A stretch of DNA of 64,000 nucleotides, taken from the NCBI GenBank assembly GCA_012934845.2, contig WNNJ02001120.1, positions 1 to 64,000 of the forward strand, read 5' to 3'. The first letter of the stretch is position 1. Every line of letters begins with the position of its first letter. Positions 52,637-62,643 of the stretch are shown one piece after another. The position numbers and the translations under genes are program-made. Below the pieces are notes generated by a model. The model saw nothing but the letters and a program-made list of their open reading frames with translations, was not told where the DNA came from and did not search any database. This stretch comes from Pomphorhynchus laevis (lineage: Eukaryota; Acanthocephala; Palaeacanthocephala; Echinorhynchida; Pomphorhynchidae).

Positions 52637-54084
52637 TTACATTGAACAGTCTGAATCTGATAATTCGCTATCCAATCTGCCGAATGCTATTATCAATTGC
52701 GGTGTTATATATTCATAAGCAACGATTACTGTTGACTTTGTCCTCTGAGTGCTGATTAGTAGCTCTTCAGATTGGCTATGTATTAGTTTATCATTGCAAA
52801 TTGCCTTTTCGAGATCCCAAACGTGTAAACTTCCATCGGTATCTCCAGCCACTGCCACTTGACTGCCATCTGGACTTATGGATATTAAATTACAAATGCA
52901 GCTGTTCGGTGACGATTGACGTAAAACGTTTACAATGTAAGCTGGAGCGCTTGTAGTTGAAGATGTCCATATAAGGCTAAAGATACACACGAGTCCATCA
53001 ACACCACCGATTGAGATTACGTAAGTTCCACAATCTGTGAATTTTACTCGTGTTACATGTGATTTGTGTCCGCTGAAGGTTCTTACACATAATCGTTGAT
53101 TATCTATAGCACTTGAAGAATTTGTGTCTTGTTGAACAGCTGCTAGATCAAATATGCGAACATACCGATCTTCACATCCAGTAGCTAGGTAATGAGCATT
53201 TGGATGAAAATCGATGCACAATACCTCACCGTTATGGAATTCGTCCGTAAATATGCGTATGCTATTCACTTGATCTTGAGCCCAAAGACGAGCAGATCGA
53301 TCCACGGAAGCACTGGCAAAGTAATAATCGAATGGGCCAAATTTCAAATCGAGAACAGCTTTATAATGACCTTTGTAAACTACAAGGCAAGACATCGTAT
53401 GCAAACTCCACAATCTAATAGTACAGTCATTTCCTCCGCTTATTAGAAAAAATCCACAAGAGCTAAAGTTTAAGCAGTTGACATCGCCACGATGACCAAA
53501 TAAAGTATACGAATGGCGTTGGGTTTTACTGTCATATATAAAATCAGATATATTCGAGCAACACGGATCGATATCCTCTAAGTCACAGGCAGGTTTAATA
53601 CATCTCAACGGTTTGTTTTCAGATAGAGACCAAATGACTATAGTCCCATCATCAAATCCAACGGCTAATTTTTGATGGGCGATACAGGCACAAATTGCAA
53701 GCGAATGGGCTTGAAGCATAGTGTACATACAAATTGACGGTGCCTTGTTATCAGGATCCCCATCAAGCATGAAATATTTTTTCAATATGTGATTACAATC
53801 GTAATCTAGAACGATTGATTGATTGGAAGAAGACAACTCGATAATTGGAGGAATGGGAATTCTTCGTGATACTGGTGGAGCCAATACATCATTTTTTGTG
53901 CGATTTGACGATAACTTTTTTATTGTCTTTTTGTTTACATCAGATTCTTGATCTAGATGTGAGATCTGAGAATTGTCTGTGAATGTATGCCGCTTACCTA
54001 TTCCATTTATAAGGCCGTAATAGAGCTTTGATCGATTTACAGCATATTTTAAGGCTATTTTCAAAGTGTAATCATGTATAGTAT
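52637..54084 (-). CDS. TAF5-like WD40 protein, C-terminal exon
   Basis: This is the WD40-repeat half of a TAF5-family subunit (TFIID scaffold, also SAGA). The first coding residues of the exon (TLKIALKYAVNRSKLYYGLI) align with the end of the TAF5 NTD2 domain. After a charged linker comes RRIPIPPI and PSICMYTMLQAH, matching RIPLPEL and PSICFYTFLNAY of animal TAF5. Six WD repeats follow, such as GHRGDVNCLNF...TIRLWSL, GHYKAVLD...RSARLWAQ, FHPNAHYLATGCEDRYVRIF and SPDGSQVAVAGDTDGSLHVW. The exon probably starts at the acceptor AACTGTAAG|AT (54084). TTG at 54064 is only the first non-stop codon of one reading, not a start. LisH and most of NTD2 must lie in upstream exons not found here. Confidence 0.85.
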
Positions 54085-55039
54085 CTTACAGTTAAAGCGA
54101 ATCCTTTTTCGGAAAATATTTTTACATTGTTAATCACATTATAACTGTAAACAAAAAGTGGCCGTGCCAATCTCAATTATCTCACACCATTTTTTAAAAT
54201 CGTTCCCAACGGTTTTACAAATTACTAAATATTTAGATAAATGCATAAAAATATATATGTAAATTCATGTCATGTGAGAGAGACATTCACCTAAAACTCG
54301 CTACATTCAAGCTTATCAACGTGGATTATACCATTGTATAGACATGAATAGCTCGCGAATCGTATGCTTTATTTGTGCATCACGACAGTTTTCTTGAAAT
54401 CATAAATACTATTTTTGTGATACTCAAGTTATTTTGTAATTTCTCGAGTAATTAATTTAAAATTTATTAATTGACTTTATATGCAAATTTTTTATAGGTA
54501 AAGATACTCATAATAAAGGTTTATTAGAGTGGATATTGTGGATAGCCACTTTATTTAGTGAATCTACAAATTTATTTTGGTGAATCTACAAATTCACTAA
54601 ATTCAAATTTACAAATTCGGCGAATCACGCGTATATGCCCAGACTGTAGGAATTAACATTATGCTGAGAGACTCAAAATGATCGGTATATTCGACACGAT
54701 GGTGAGATTACCGTTTATCGACTTGGTTGCAACGTGGTATAGTCTTCCTGAATAAACTGTTGCCTTCACACCACTGATTTTATTAAAGAATCAATTGCAA
54801 GCATGTCTGATACAAATTGATAATATGAAACTATATATTCCCTGAGCAAAGCGAGGAACCCGGATACATTGACTGTCCACGTTATAATAGAGGTATTTTT
54901 AAGTGACCATTATGGATATACATCCATTAACAAGTCCACTAAATTACAAATTTACAGTTTTACAAATTTACAGTTTTTTTTTGTGAAATTACAAATTTCA
55001 CAAAAAATGCAATACTAATAGGTTGATGTTGATGTTGTA
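54085..55039. other. Upstream of the TAF5-like exon; no N-terminal exon found
   Basis: On the minus strand I looked for LisH and NTD2 exons and found none I can support. A short exon-like piece between TTTATTCAG and CG|GTAATCTC at about 54690-54727 is open but unassigned. The sequence near 54840-54865 (minus: GGGTTCCTCGCTTTGCTCAG) recalls the GC-rich leaders of the LINEs here. Confidence 0.35.
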
Positions 55040-55855
55040 AAGAGAGTGGGAAGAAGTTTTAAATAATGTGAATAATTAAATCAGGGACAATCAGGGACAA
55101 AAAGAAGGGAGGCTGTGTTTGAAGGATGGAAAGAAGGCGGTTAAGCGGATGGCGGAATCAGTTTATTCCAAAGAACAGCGTCAATACAAATGGAACAGCG
55201 CCCACCGTTTGAAAGAAATAACGGAACATAAAGACAAAGAGAGTAACATGAACATAGATTAATTGAAGTAATGCGGGATTCAATAAGTGTAGGAAGATGC
55301 AAACAAGAAGACGAGTTTGAATGGAGTCGAAAAGTGATACAAAGGATACAGAATAGAATGCGGTTTTTTATAGTTAGCCAGTTGAGTATAGAGAGGTTAG
55401 AGAAAATTTGATCAAAACGGCAGAGGCGAAAAAGGGTACACACTGCGGAATTAACAAAGCGCTAGAGAGGGTGAAGAAAGGATTTAGAGGAGAAAGCAAA
55501 AAGACTGAGGCAATAGTCGATCTTAGGAAGAAATAAACTGGAGATAAGCGAGTGACAGGAGTTAAAACTAAGCAAGCTCCTAATACTGCGAAGATCACGA
55601 AGTAGGAGATTGCAGGATCAGGTTTTGTCGCGAACGCATTAATAGTTAGAAATACAGTTGTAGAAGTGAACTCCCAAGAAAGCAAGATGATCAACAATAG
55701 GAAGTACAGTTGAATTATCCGAGCACAGAACCTTGAGGAACGCTACATTAGAGAGGGTAGAGAAAGACGTATTGGAATAGACACGAAAGGATCGTTCAGA
55801 TAAATAAAGAAGGGTCAAGGAAAATTGCGACACTGTAGTTTCTTATCACGAGCAA
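55040..55855 (-). mobile_element. LINE 3' fragment, minus strand
   Basis: Minus-strand frames at 55833-55639, 55697-55374 and 55443-55141 overlap in order. They carry post-palm RT features: LAFLGVHFYN, hydrophobic helices with regular spacing, and a closing VLWNKLIPPSA like the WN-LP motif near LINE C-termini. No catalytic box is present. The clade cannot be determined. Confidence 0.55.
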
Positions 55856-56817
55856 AAAGTAAGTCAAAGAAAATTTTGTTGCATGCCAACTCAGAAGAAT
55901 GGTGAGATTGAAAAGGAGGATTCAATTGTCGGCCAGCAACTCAAGTCCGTCAAGAAAACTAAAATCGAAAAGCAAATTGGATGTGACAACAAAAACTGTA
56001 ATGTTTGGACTCATGTTACCATTCCTTTCACTGACAAGGACAACGTTTCAGGACGGAATTTCCTCTGCGGCTTCTATTGTGCTGTCCTCGTAGGTAAGCT
56101 AATGAAGCATGACCACTCAAACGGTGGAGACGTTTTGGAGGCTAACGAAACAGAGTTGTGCTCAATAAATGAACTTAATGATGTCTTTCAGTCGACTCAG
56201 ACCGCTGTTATATATGGACCATCAACAAACGACAAAATATCTTCCAAGCTATCGTTTTAATCCGTTTGCTTACTAACTCCTCCGCCATCTATGAATCCCA
56301 TTCTTGAAACTTCTCTCACACACTCATCCTTTAACTACGGATAAAACTCCCTTAATCTTCATATTCCTAAAAATGCAAACAGTAAAGGCCTTCATCTCGT
56401 ACCTCATTTTTCCTATTCATTCCATATCTAAATACATATCATATATCTTCCTTCTCTTCACGTACTCCTTACTTTACCTCCATTATATCACTTCTCAATA
56501 ATTTACATCCTTCCGTCAAAATTATCTCCAGTAACATCTCCATTCAATCGATTCAACAATCCACTCCCGTCACACATGCTCCAACCGTATCACCTCTCAA
56601 TAATTTACATCATTCCGTCAAAATCCTCTCCAGTAACATCTCCGATCAACCGATCAAACACTCCACTCCTGTCACACCTGCTCAAAACTATCTTAAATAT
56701 TCACTTAGCACCCCTGTCATACCCACGTTTATCTGCTCTTCTACCTCTACTCATACCAGGTCGGTCCGTCCACCACTACGTAATCGTTTTCCTTCGAGCG
56801 AGCGATCTTCTATTAAT
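55856..56817 (+). mobile_element. LINE ORF1 fragment (Zn module plus S/T/P repeats)
   Basis: The frame 55883-56260 starts MPTQKNGEIEKED and has the zinc module GCDNKNCNVWTHV ... FLCGFYC, as in the ORF1 at 61319 and 50078. It is followed by a decayed S/T/P-rich linker in which a 102-bp (34-codon) unit is repeated (CTCAATAATTTACATC at 56494 and 56596). The start of the RRM-like module breaks off at about 56817. Confidence 0.75.
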
Positions 56818-58110
56818 TGTTTGAAAGACAAGCATTTTAAGACCGAAGAACGACGCACTTTAAAAGATGCTGAAATATACCCCTGGAAGTTGAAAGTTAG
56901 ACAACTCGCATTATCATCTAAGATTCCTTTTGATAAGTGGGAAAATCATTTAAGGGCTGTTTTGTACGATCCCTCGAATAAATACGTTTCTTCTTCGTAT
57001 CCTTTATTACTTTCACAGTTCTCCTTTACGGAAATAAATCATGACATTGATCAAATCTTAAATTCCTCATTTACTCTTCAAAGGTTAAGAGCTTGTGTAT
57101 TTTCTATAGCGATAAGAAAGGCAGCTGGTCCTGATGGGTTATGCATAGAGCATATCAAACAGTCTCTACATATATTAGAGTCATTCTGGTTGAGGCTTTA
57201 CAATTCTATTCTGTTTAGGTGTCGTATTCCTAAGTCCTGGAAAGAAGCGACCATAAAAGTTATGTATAAAGGCAAAACAGATCCTTTATCTACGAACTCT
57301 TATCGAGGAATAGCCTTAACAAATCATGCCTATAAACTATTGACTTCGCTAGTTCACCGTCGTATTATGCGATCATGTGGTTCACGTATAGAGAATGAAC
57401 AATATGGATTTCGACCAGGTAGATCTACAATTGCGGCGATTTCTATTTTAAGAGAAAGGGTAAAATAGCGTTTCGCAGCAAAGTCATGCATGTATGCGTT
57501 ATTTATTGATTTTACAAAGGCGTTTGACTCCGTGAATCGGTCTCGCTTACTAAGCAAGATTCATTTCGAGTCTCACATACGCGGTCCAATGTTAAAACTA
57601 CTTGCAACCAGAATTGTCGCCAAATGAAATTCGTATTTCAGATGGACTACAATTGTCACACCACTTGATCTAAAATCGAGGGGTTTTACAAGGGTATTCT
57701 TTAAGTCCGCTGCTTTTCACGCTATTCGTTAGTGACCTTCCCTCCTTTGTCTGTCAAAGCGATAGATCCAGCTGCATAATGTATGCAGATGATTTAGTCA
57801 TACTTTCTCATGATATTGAGTCAGCAACAATGTTATTAAATTATCTAGATACCTACTGCACACAGAATTATATAGTGGTAAATCTAGATAAGTCCCGAGC
57901 TATAAAATTCAAGAAGGGTGGCCGTCTACGCGGTGATGACTCATTGTAATATCGAAATGGCAATTCGATGAGTATTCCTACCTTGGTATTGCTTTAAATT
58001 CGAAATGGACATTCTCGAAACATATTTCCAACAAGTGTGCCAAGAAAACTGAAAGAATGTATTCCTTCAGAAACATAGGTAATTTGTCCTTCGACGATGC
58101 CCTAAGATTA
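56818..58110 (+). mobile_element. LINE RT fragment fused to the preceding ORF1
   Basis: The frame 56821-57468 and its continuation show RKAAGPDGLCIEHIKQSL, IPKSWKEATIKVMYKGKTDP, SYRGIALTNHAYKLLTSLVH, NEQYGFRPGRSTIAAI, ALFIDFTKAFDSVNRSRLL and, near 57780, MYADDLVILSHD. The sequence type (YRGIAL, PGRST) differs from the CR1-like RT expected behind this ORF1. So the join at about 56817 looks like a fusion of two LINE lineages. Several frame breaks follow 57468. Confidence 0.75.
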
Positions 58111-58530
58111 TTTAAGGTGATGTCCCTTCCTACTTCGCAGGGCAACAAAGCTAGCACCAACCTTGGCGTCGCTGCCTTTTGAAGACAGACTGAGATCATT
58201 AGGACTTGAGACCGTCACATGGACCCGTCGGTACATGGATATGTGCCTTGTTTGGCATTTATTCCAACGTCCTCATCACCCTCTTCGGAGTAGGGTTCAA
58301 CTACGTGGTTCAAATGTTCTTCGCGGTCATTCTTTAACTATTCGAAGAAACAGAGTACAGAAATTGGGCGCGATGCAATTTCATAGAAGAATTGTTGAGC
58401 TTTGGAACAACCTTGATGCAGACACAGTTGGATGCAGTTCACTTGATACTTTTAAAAGAAGACTACGAATGAATCAAGCAATGTTTCGTGCTGTATTTCC
58501 TTATTTTAATAACTAATTAATTTATTTACG
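58111..58530 (+). mobile_element. CR1-like LINE C-terminal fragment
   Basis: The frame 58163-58516 reads PFEDRLRSLGLETVTWTRRY, then RNRVQKLGAMQFHRRIVELW followed by NNLDADTV and SLDTFKRRLR. This is the usual C-terminal end of a CR1-type RT protein (F-R-W-NLP-V-S-FK-L). It follows directly on RT sequence of another type, so a second junction lies near 58110. Confidence 0.7.
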
Positions 58531-59150
58531 AACTTTTGTGAGCCAGCTATTTGAGCTAATGCTCGTATGTTGTTGGATGTATAATAATATTGACATATGA
58601 TATACAGGTGATCTGGCTTGATCTTACTACTGGTAATTTCCGCAAATTCGATTCGCTTCAATGGAGGTATATTAAACGTATCACAAGGCTCTCACCCATG
58701 ACCTCTTCGACATTTGTGTCAGCGTTATCCCAACTCCCATCATGTGCGTATATTTTTGCAAATTCGTTTAATTTGCCTATAACACCGGCACTCTCGATCC
58801 ATCTCAGCAATACGCAGATTACTGTTGCAAAACTTGATCCTGCTATTTATTGCAGACTAATTGGAAAAGGCCATTTAATGCAAACCGACCGCTTGTTTTG
58901 AGAATATCTACTCATGGTTACCATGACAAATTCTGTATGATCAGGTTGCCTTGTCATTCGAGAAATTCTGACTGTTGCTGTCGTTTCTGTGGACTTTCAT
59001 GTTGTGACCTTCTCCATCTGTTTTCATGTTCAGTTCTTTCTACATGGAGTTTGCGCAACGTAGATTCGATATCGTCATTTCGTAACGTTCCCACAACTTC
59101 TGCTCACTTTTCGTCCTCGTGATGGTTGACGACTATCTCGATAAGTACAA
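58531..59150 (+). mobile_element. LINE C-terminal fragment with CCHC finger
   Basis: The frames 58590-58901 and 58850-59122 overlap. The second contains RISTHGYHDKFCMIRLPCHS and the finger CRFCGLSCCDLLHLFSC (C-x2-C-H-C type), found after the RT in many LINEs. The 5' part of this element is absent. Confidence 0.65.
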
Positions 59151-59560
59151 TAATAAACTGACATCTTTGTATATAAACTGACTGTATTTTATGCCTCCAT
59201 CGCTTACAAGCGGGTGAAGAAAATAAAATTTCTCAGATTATTATGACTCGCCTAGCAGTGAGTCAACCTTCACATATCATTCAAATAGGAAGATTGCAAA
59301 ATATGCAGAACGTGTCAATATAATTGAGAGAGGTAAATTTATTCCTGCAATCATGTCCACGACGGGCGGAATCGGTAACGATCTCTTGAAATTATTAAGA
59401 AGAGTGGTACTCAAAGATGCAAGAAAGAGTGAAGAACCTTACTTAACTACACTCGCAAGAATTCTGCGACAGCTATCTTTTGCACTCACAAAAGCTGTCT
59501 CGCTTGCTATTTGATTCAAAATAGTTTTTATGAACAAGAATGATATCTTTTTATAATATA
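59151..59560 (+). mobile_element. RT-endonuclease element, 3' end of a second copy
   Basis: At 59260-59514 the plus strand reads ESTFTYHSNRKIAKYAERVN, then ERGKFIPAIMSTTGGIG and RILRQLSFALTKAVSLAI then stop. This matches the closing part of the element at 24145-27192 (ESTFVYHENRKRAKYVERVN, FAPLIISSSGGTG). Only the nuclease end is left. Confidence 0.75.
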
Positions 59561-61125
59561 GGCTCTATTTGAAGGGAACCGCGGAACTGTAAAATTAATT
59601 ATTATTATAAAAAAATATTATTTTAAATTATAAATTTCTCAAAACTCATGACGAATGGCAAGACAAATGCTGTAATACGATTGCTCTAAGGTTCTGATTT
59701 AAATGGAAAAACCCTGTGCCTAAATGATACAGCAAATAACAAAAGTGTGCGTGAAAGACTCGTTGAATTGCATCCAAACGCATCTGACGTAATGAGAAAA
59801 GCAGTTCTGCAAGATCAACTGCCAAATGTTGTCGATCACCATCCTATACGTTTTGAGAGTATATCCGGGGAACAAATAGTCGAGGCCAGTAGACGTACTC
59901 AAGGTGCAGCTGGTCTGTCTGGGGTTGATGCGAAATCTTGGCGTGATATGCTTTGCACGTTTGGCCTTTATTCTGAAAAACTCGCATCAAGCCTCGCAAA
60001 TTTCGCGATAACTTTAGCTACTAAAGAATTAAATCCATATGTACTTAAGGCCTTCACTACAAGTCGACTCATACCACTGGACAAATCACCTGGAATAAGA
60101 CTTATAGGAATAGGTGAAGTATCACGAAGAATTATAGGCAAAGTTCTAGCAAAACGTATCAGTAAAGACCTTCAAAGTGTTGCGGGATGCTATCAACTAT
60201 GTGTCGATCAAAGCTGTGGTGTTGAAGCGGCCATTCATTCTGTAAGGCATATTTATAACGAGAATGTAGACTTTGGCATTTTTCAATTAGATGCAAGTAA
60301 TGCTTTTAATAACGTAAATCGAAAGCTTGTCTGGTAAATATTGAAAAGGTTTGCCCTTTATTGACAATTGTTTTAAGAAATATTTATGGTTGCTCTGCGA
60401 GTTTGTCTGTAGACGAAGATTTTCTCTACTCAAATGAGGGATTTACACAGGGTGATCCACTCTCAATGATTGCGTATGCTACATCATCTCTGCCATTAAT
60501 TCAACGGCTTCTAGCTCCGCTCCTGACGTTAGTCATAGATGGTTCGCGGATGATGGGATATGCGTTGGCAATGTAAATGATTTATTAAAAGTATGGAACC
60601 TATTAAGTAAGATTGGACCATATTTCGGCTTCCATTTAAATATAAATAAATGCAAATTACTAGTTCACGAAGATAATATATGTAATGCGGACAGAATTTT
60701 TAAGGTAACGGGAGTAGAAATAAACGATCATGGTCTTCAAATTTTAGGGTATGCAATTGGTGAGGAGGATTTTGTGTCAAATTTTTTACGCAGAAAAGTT
60801 GAAAATTGGGAATTTATTTTGTCAAGATTAACTCTCGCAGCGAATGAATTTCCGCGGGAAGCCTACACAGCTCTCACACAAGCGCTTCAGTGTAAATGGA
60901 ATCATGTACAACGTACATGTAAAGTTAAGGGAGATGAATTCCTCTGTCTTTCCGAAAAATTACGAACAGTAGTCTTACCAGCCATAACAGGAATTAATCA
61001 AATGATTAATGATGAATTTCGCACTGTGACAATGCCTTTTCGTTTCGATGGTTTAGGAGTGATTGACCCAAAATTAAATCCTAAACTCACATTCCAGAGA
61101 ACAAAAAATTTTAACAGCTTAAACA
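59561..61125 (+). mobile_element. RT-endonuclease element, 5'-truncated RT part
   Basis: Frames 59747-60337, 60361-60576 and 60774-61295 (first part) follow the RT of the 24-27 kb element: TQGAAGLSGVDAKSWRDML, GIRLIGIGEVSRRIIGKVLA, IFQLDASNAFNNVNRKL, EGFTQGDPLSMIAYATSSLP, then FRFDGLGVIDPK. The stretch corresponding to WYADD is decayed. It ends inside the region before the CCHC finger, where the 20-bp minisatellite begins. The nuclease fragment at 59.26-59.51 kb lies upstream, so the two pieces belong to different copies or are rearranged. Confidence 0.8.
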
Positions 61126-61129
61126 CACA

Positions 61130-61275
61130 TTCCAGATTATTCCTGTCAGTTCCAGATTATTCCTGTCAGTTCCAGATTATTCCTGTCAGTTCCAGATTAT
61201 TCCTGTCAGTTCCAGATTATTCCTGTCAGTTCCAGATTATTCCTGTCAGTTCCAGATTATTCCTGTCAGTTCCGC
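61130..61275 (+). repeat. 20-bp minisatellite, 7 copies
   Basis: The unit CCAGATTATTCCTGTCAGTT is repeated perfectly about seven times. The last unit runs into CCGCTCGCTACGCTCGCGGA, the GC-rich phrase shared with the 5' region of the LINE at 50.35 kb. The array lies just upstream of the LINE ORF1 at 61319, so it may be a 5' promoter array of that LINE. It also shows no frame stop, only because of its composition. Confidence 0.9.
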
Positions 61276-61318
61276 TCGCTACGCTCGCGGATTGAGCTCA
61301 ATCTATCGATAAAAGGTC

Positions 61319-62643
61319 ATGCCTAAAAAAGCGCGATCTCAGATCCCTGTTCCTGATCAACAATCTTCCACATCTAAATGCAATGATGGTTATACCAGCT
61401 TTGAAGTTGGATGCGATTCCAAAGATTGCGATGTATGGACACTTGTTCGTGTTAAAATATCCGACCACTCAGTGTATAAACTTAAACATTTCACTTGCGG
61501 ATTTTGTACATCAGTACGACTACTACAGTTATCCTGCTCATCTACTCCTGTATCACACACTACCACTCAGACCAATGCTGTTTTAGATGTTTCCCTCGCA
61601 TCAACACCTGACTTCGCATCATATAATCCCATTATTGAACCTACTCTCTCACACACTCCTCGTTCAACTACGTACCAAACTTCCATTAATCTTTCTCATT
61701 CTAACAATGCTAACGGCAAAGCTTTTCATCTCGTACCTCCTCTTTCCTATTCCTCCCCCAATCTAAATAAATCTCAAACTTCTTTATTCTCCTCACGAAC
61801 TCCTTACTCGACCCCCCTGTATCACCTCTCAATAATTTACACCCTTCCATCAAAATCATTTCCAGTAACATTTCCGATCAACTAATTCAACACTCCATTC
61901 CTGTCACTCATGCCCCAACCTATTTTAATTCTCCTTACTCTACCTCCCACGTAACACTTCCCAATAAGTTACATCCTTCATTTAAAATCATATCCAGTCA
62001 CATCTCTGATCAACCGATTCAACACCCCGCTCCTGTCACACTTGCTCCAACCAATATTAATTCTTTATCAAGCACCCCTGTCATTTCCACTTCTATCTGC
62101 TCATCTACCTCGACTCCAACCAGCTCTGTCCGTCCACCACTTCCACGAAATCGTTTTCCTTCGCGCGATCGCTGTATAATCATATCAAACTTAAAGCTTT
62201 CCGAATCTGCTTCTCCACAATCTCGCCTCGATGATGATGTATCTGCTTTCAGGTCTATCCTAGCAACCATTCTTCCTGATGATAACCCATCACTCTTCAA
62301 TAATATCGCTCCTGTATCCTTTATTCGTTTAAACAAATCCACTAAATCAAATCATCTCAGTCCTCCACTCTTAAAAATCGTTTTCCGACATAGTTCACAT
62401 GCCTCTTCGGTACTCTCCCAACGTTTTAAACTTCTTACCACTTCATCTACTTGCCGTATCTTTCCTGACCGCTCCCCTTCTGATATTGCCCAGCTCAATT
62501 TAGCTCGCATTGAAAAACATCGACGTGAAACAAACGGCGAGTCATCCTTATCTATACGTAAAATCAACGGAAATTTTCACGTTCTTCACACAAGGCCAAA
62601 AATTCGATGGCGTCCCATCTCTCCCCCTTGTCTTCTTCGCTAG
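61319..62643 (+). CDS. LINE ORF1 (Zn module, S/T/P linker, RRM-like domain)
   Basis: It starts MPKKARSQIPVPDQQSST. The zinc module is GCDSKDCDVWTLV ... HFTCGFC (about residues 30-65). Next is a long S/T/P linker with repeated SPLNNLHPSIKIISSNISDQ-type units, then an RRM-like part (RCIIISNLKLSESA, then VSFIRLNKSTKSN and LLKIVFRHSSHASSVLSQRF), ending WRPISPPCLLR at 62641. ORF1 proteins of this kind bind LINE RNA. A one-base frame change lies at the run of six C at 61812-61817; the frame before it reads on to a stop at about 61883. This could be a real mutation or a sequencing slip. Confidence 0.75.

Noticed and set aside
54085-54145. Extra TAF5-like exon after TTTGTTTACAG on the minus strand
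   Set aside because: One frame is open (YNVINNVKIFSEKGFALT), but its phase does not fit and it does not resemble TAF5; a direct acceptor at 54085 explains the data better.
61130-61275. CRISPR-like array from regular 20-bp repeats
   Set aside because: The units are directly adjacent without spacers and the context is an animal LINE; it is a minisatellite.
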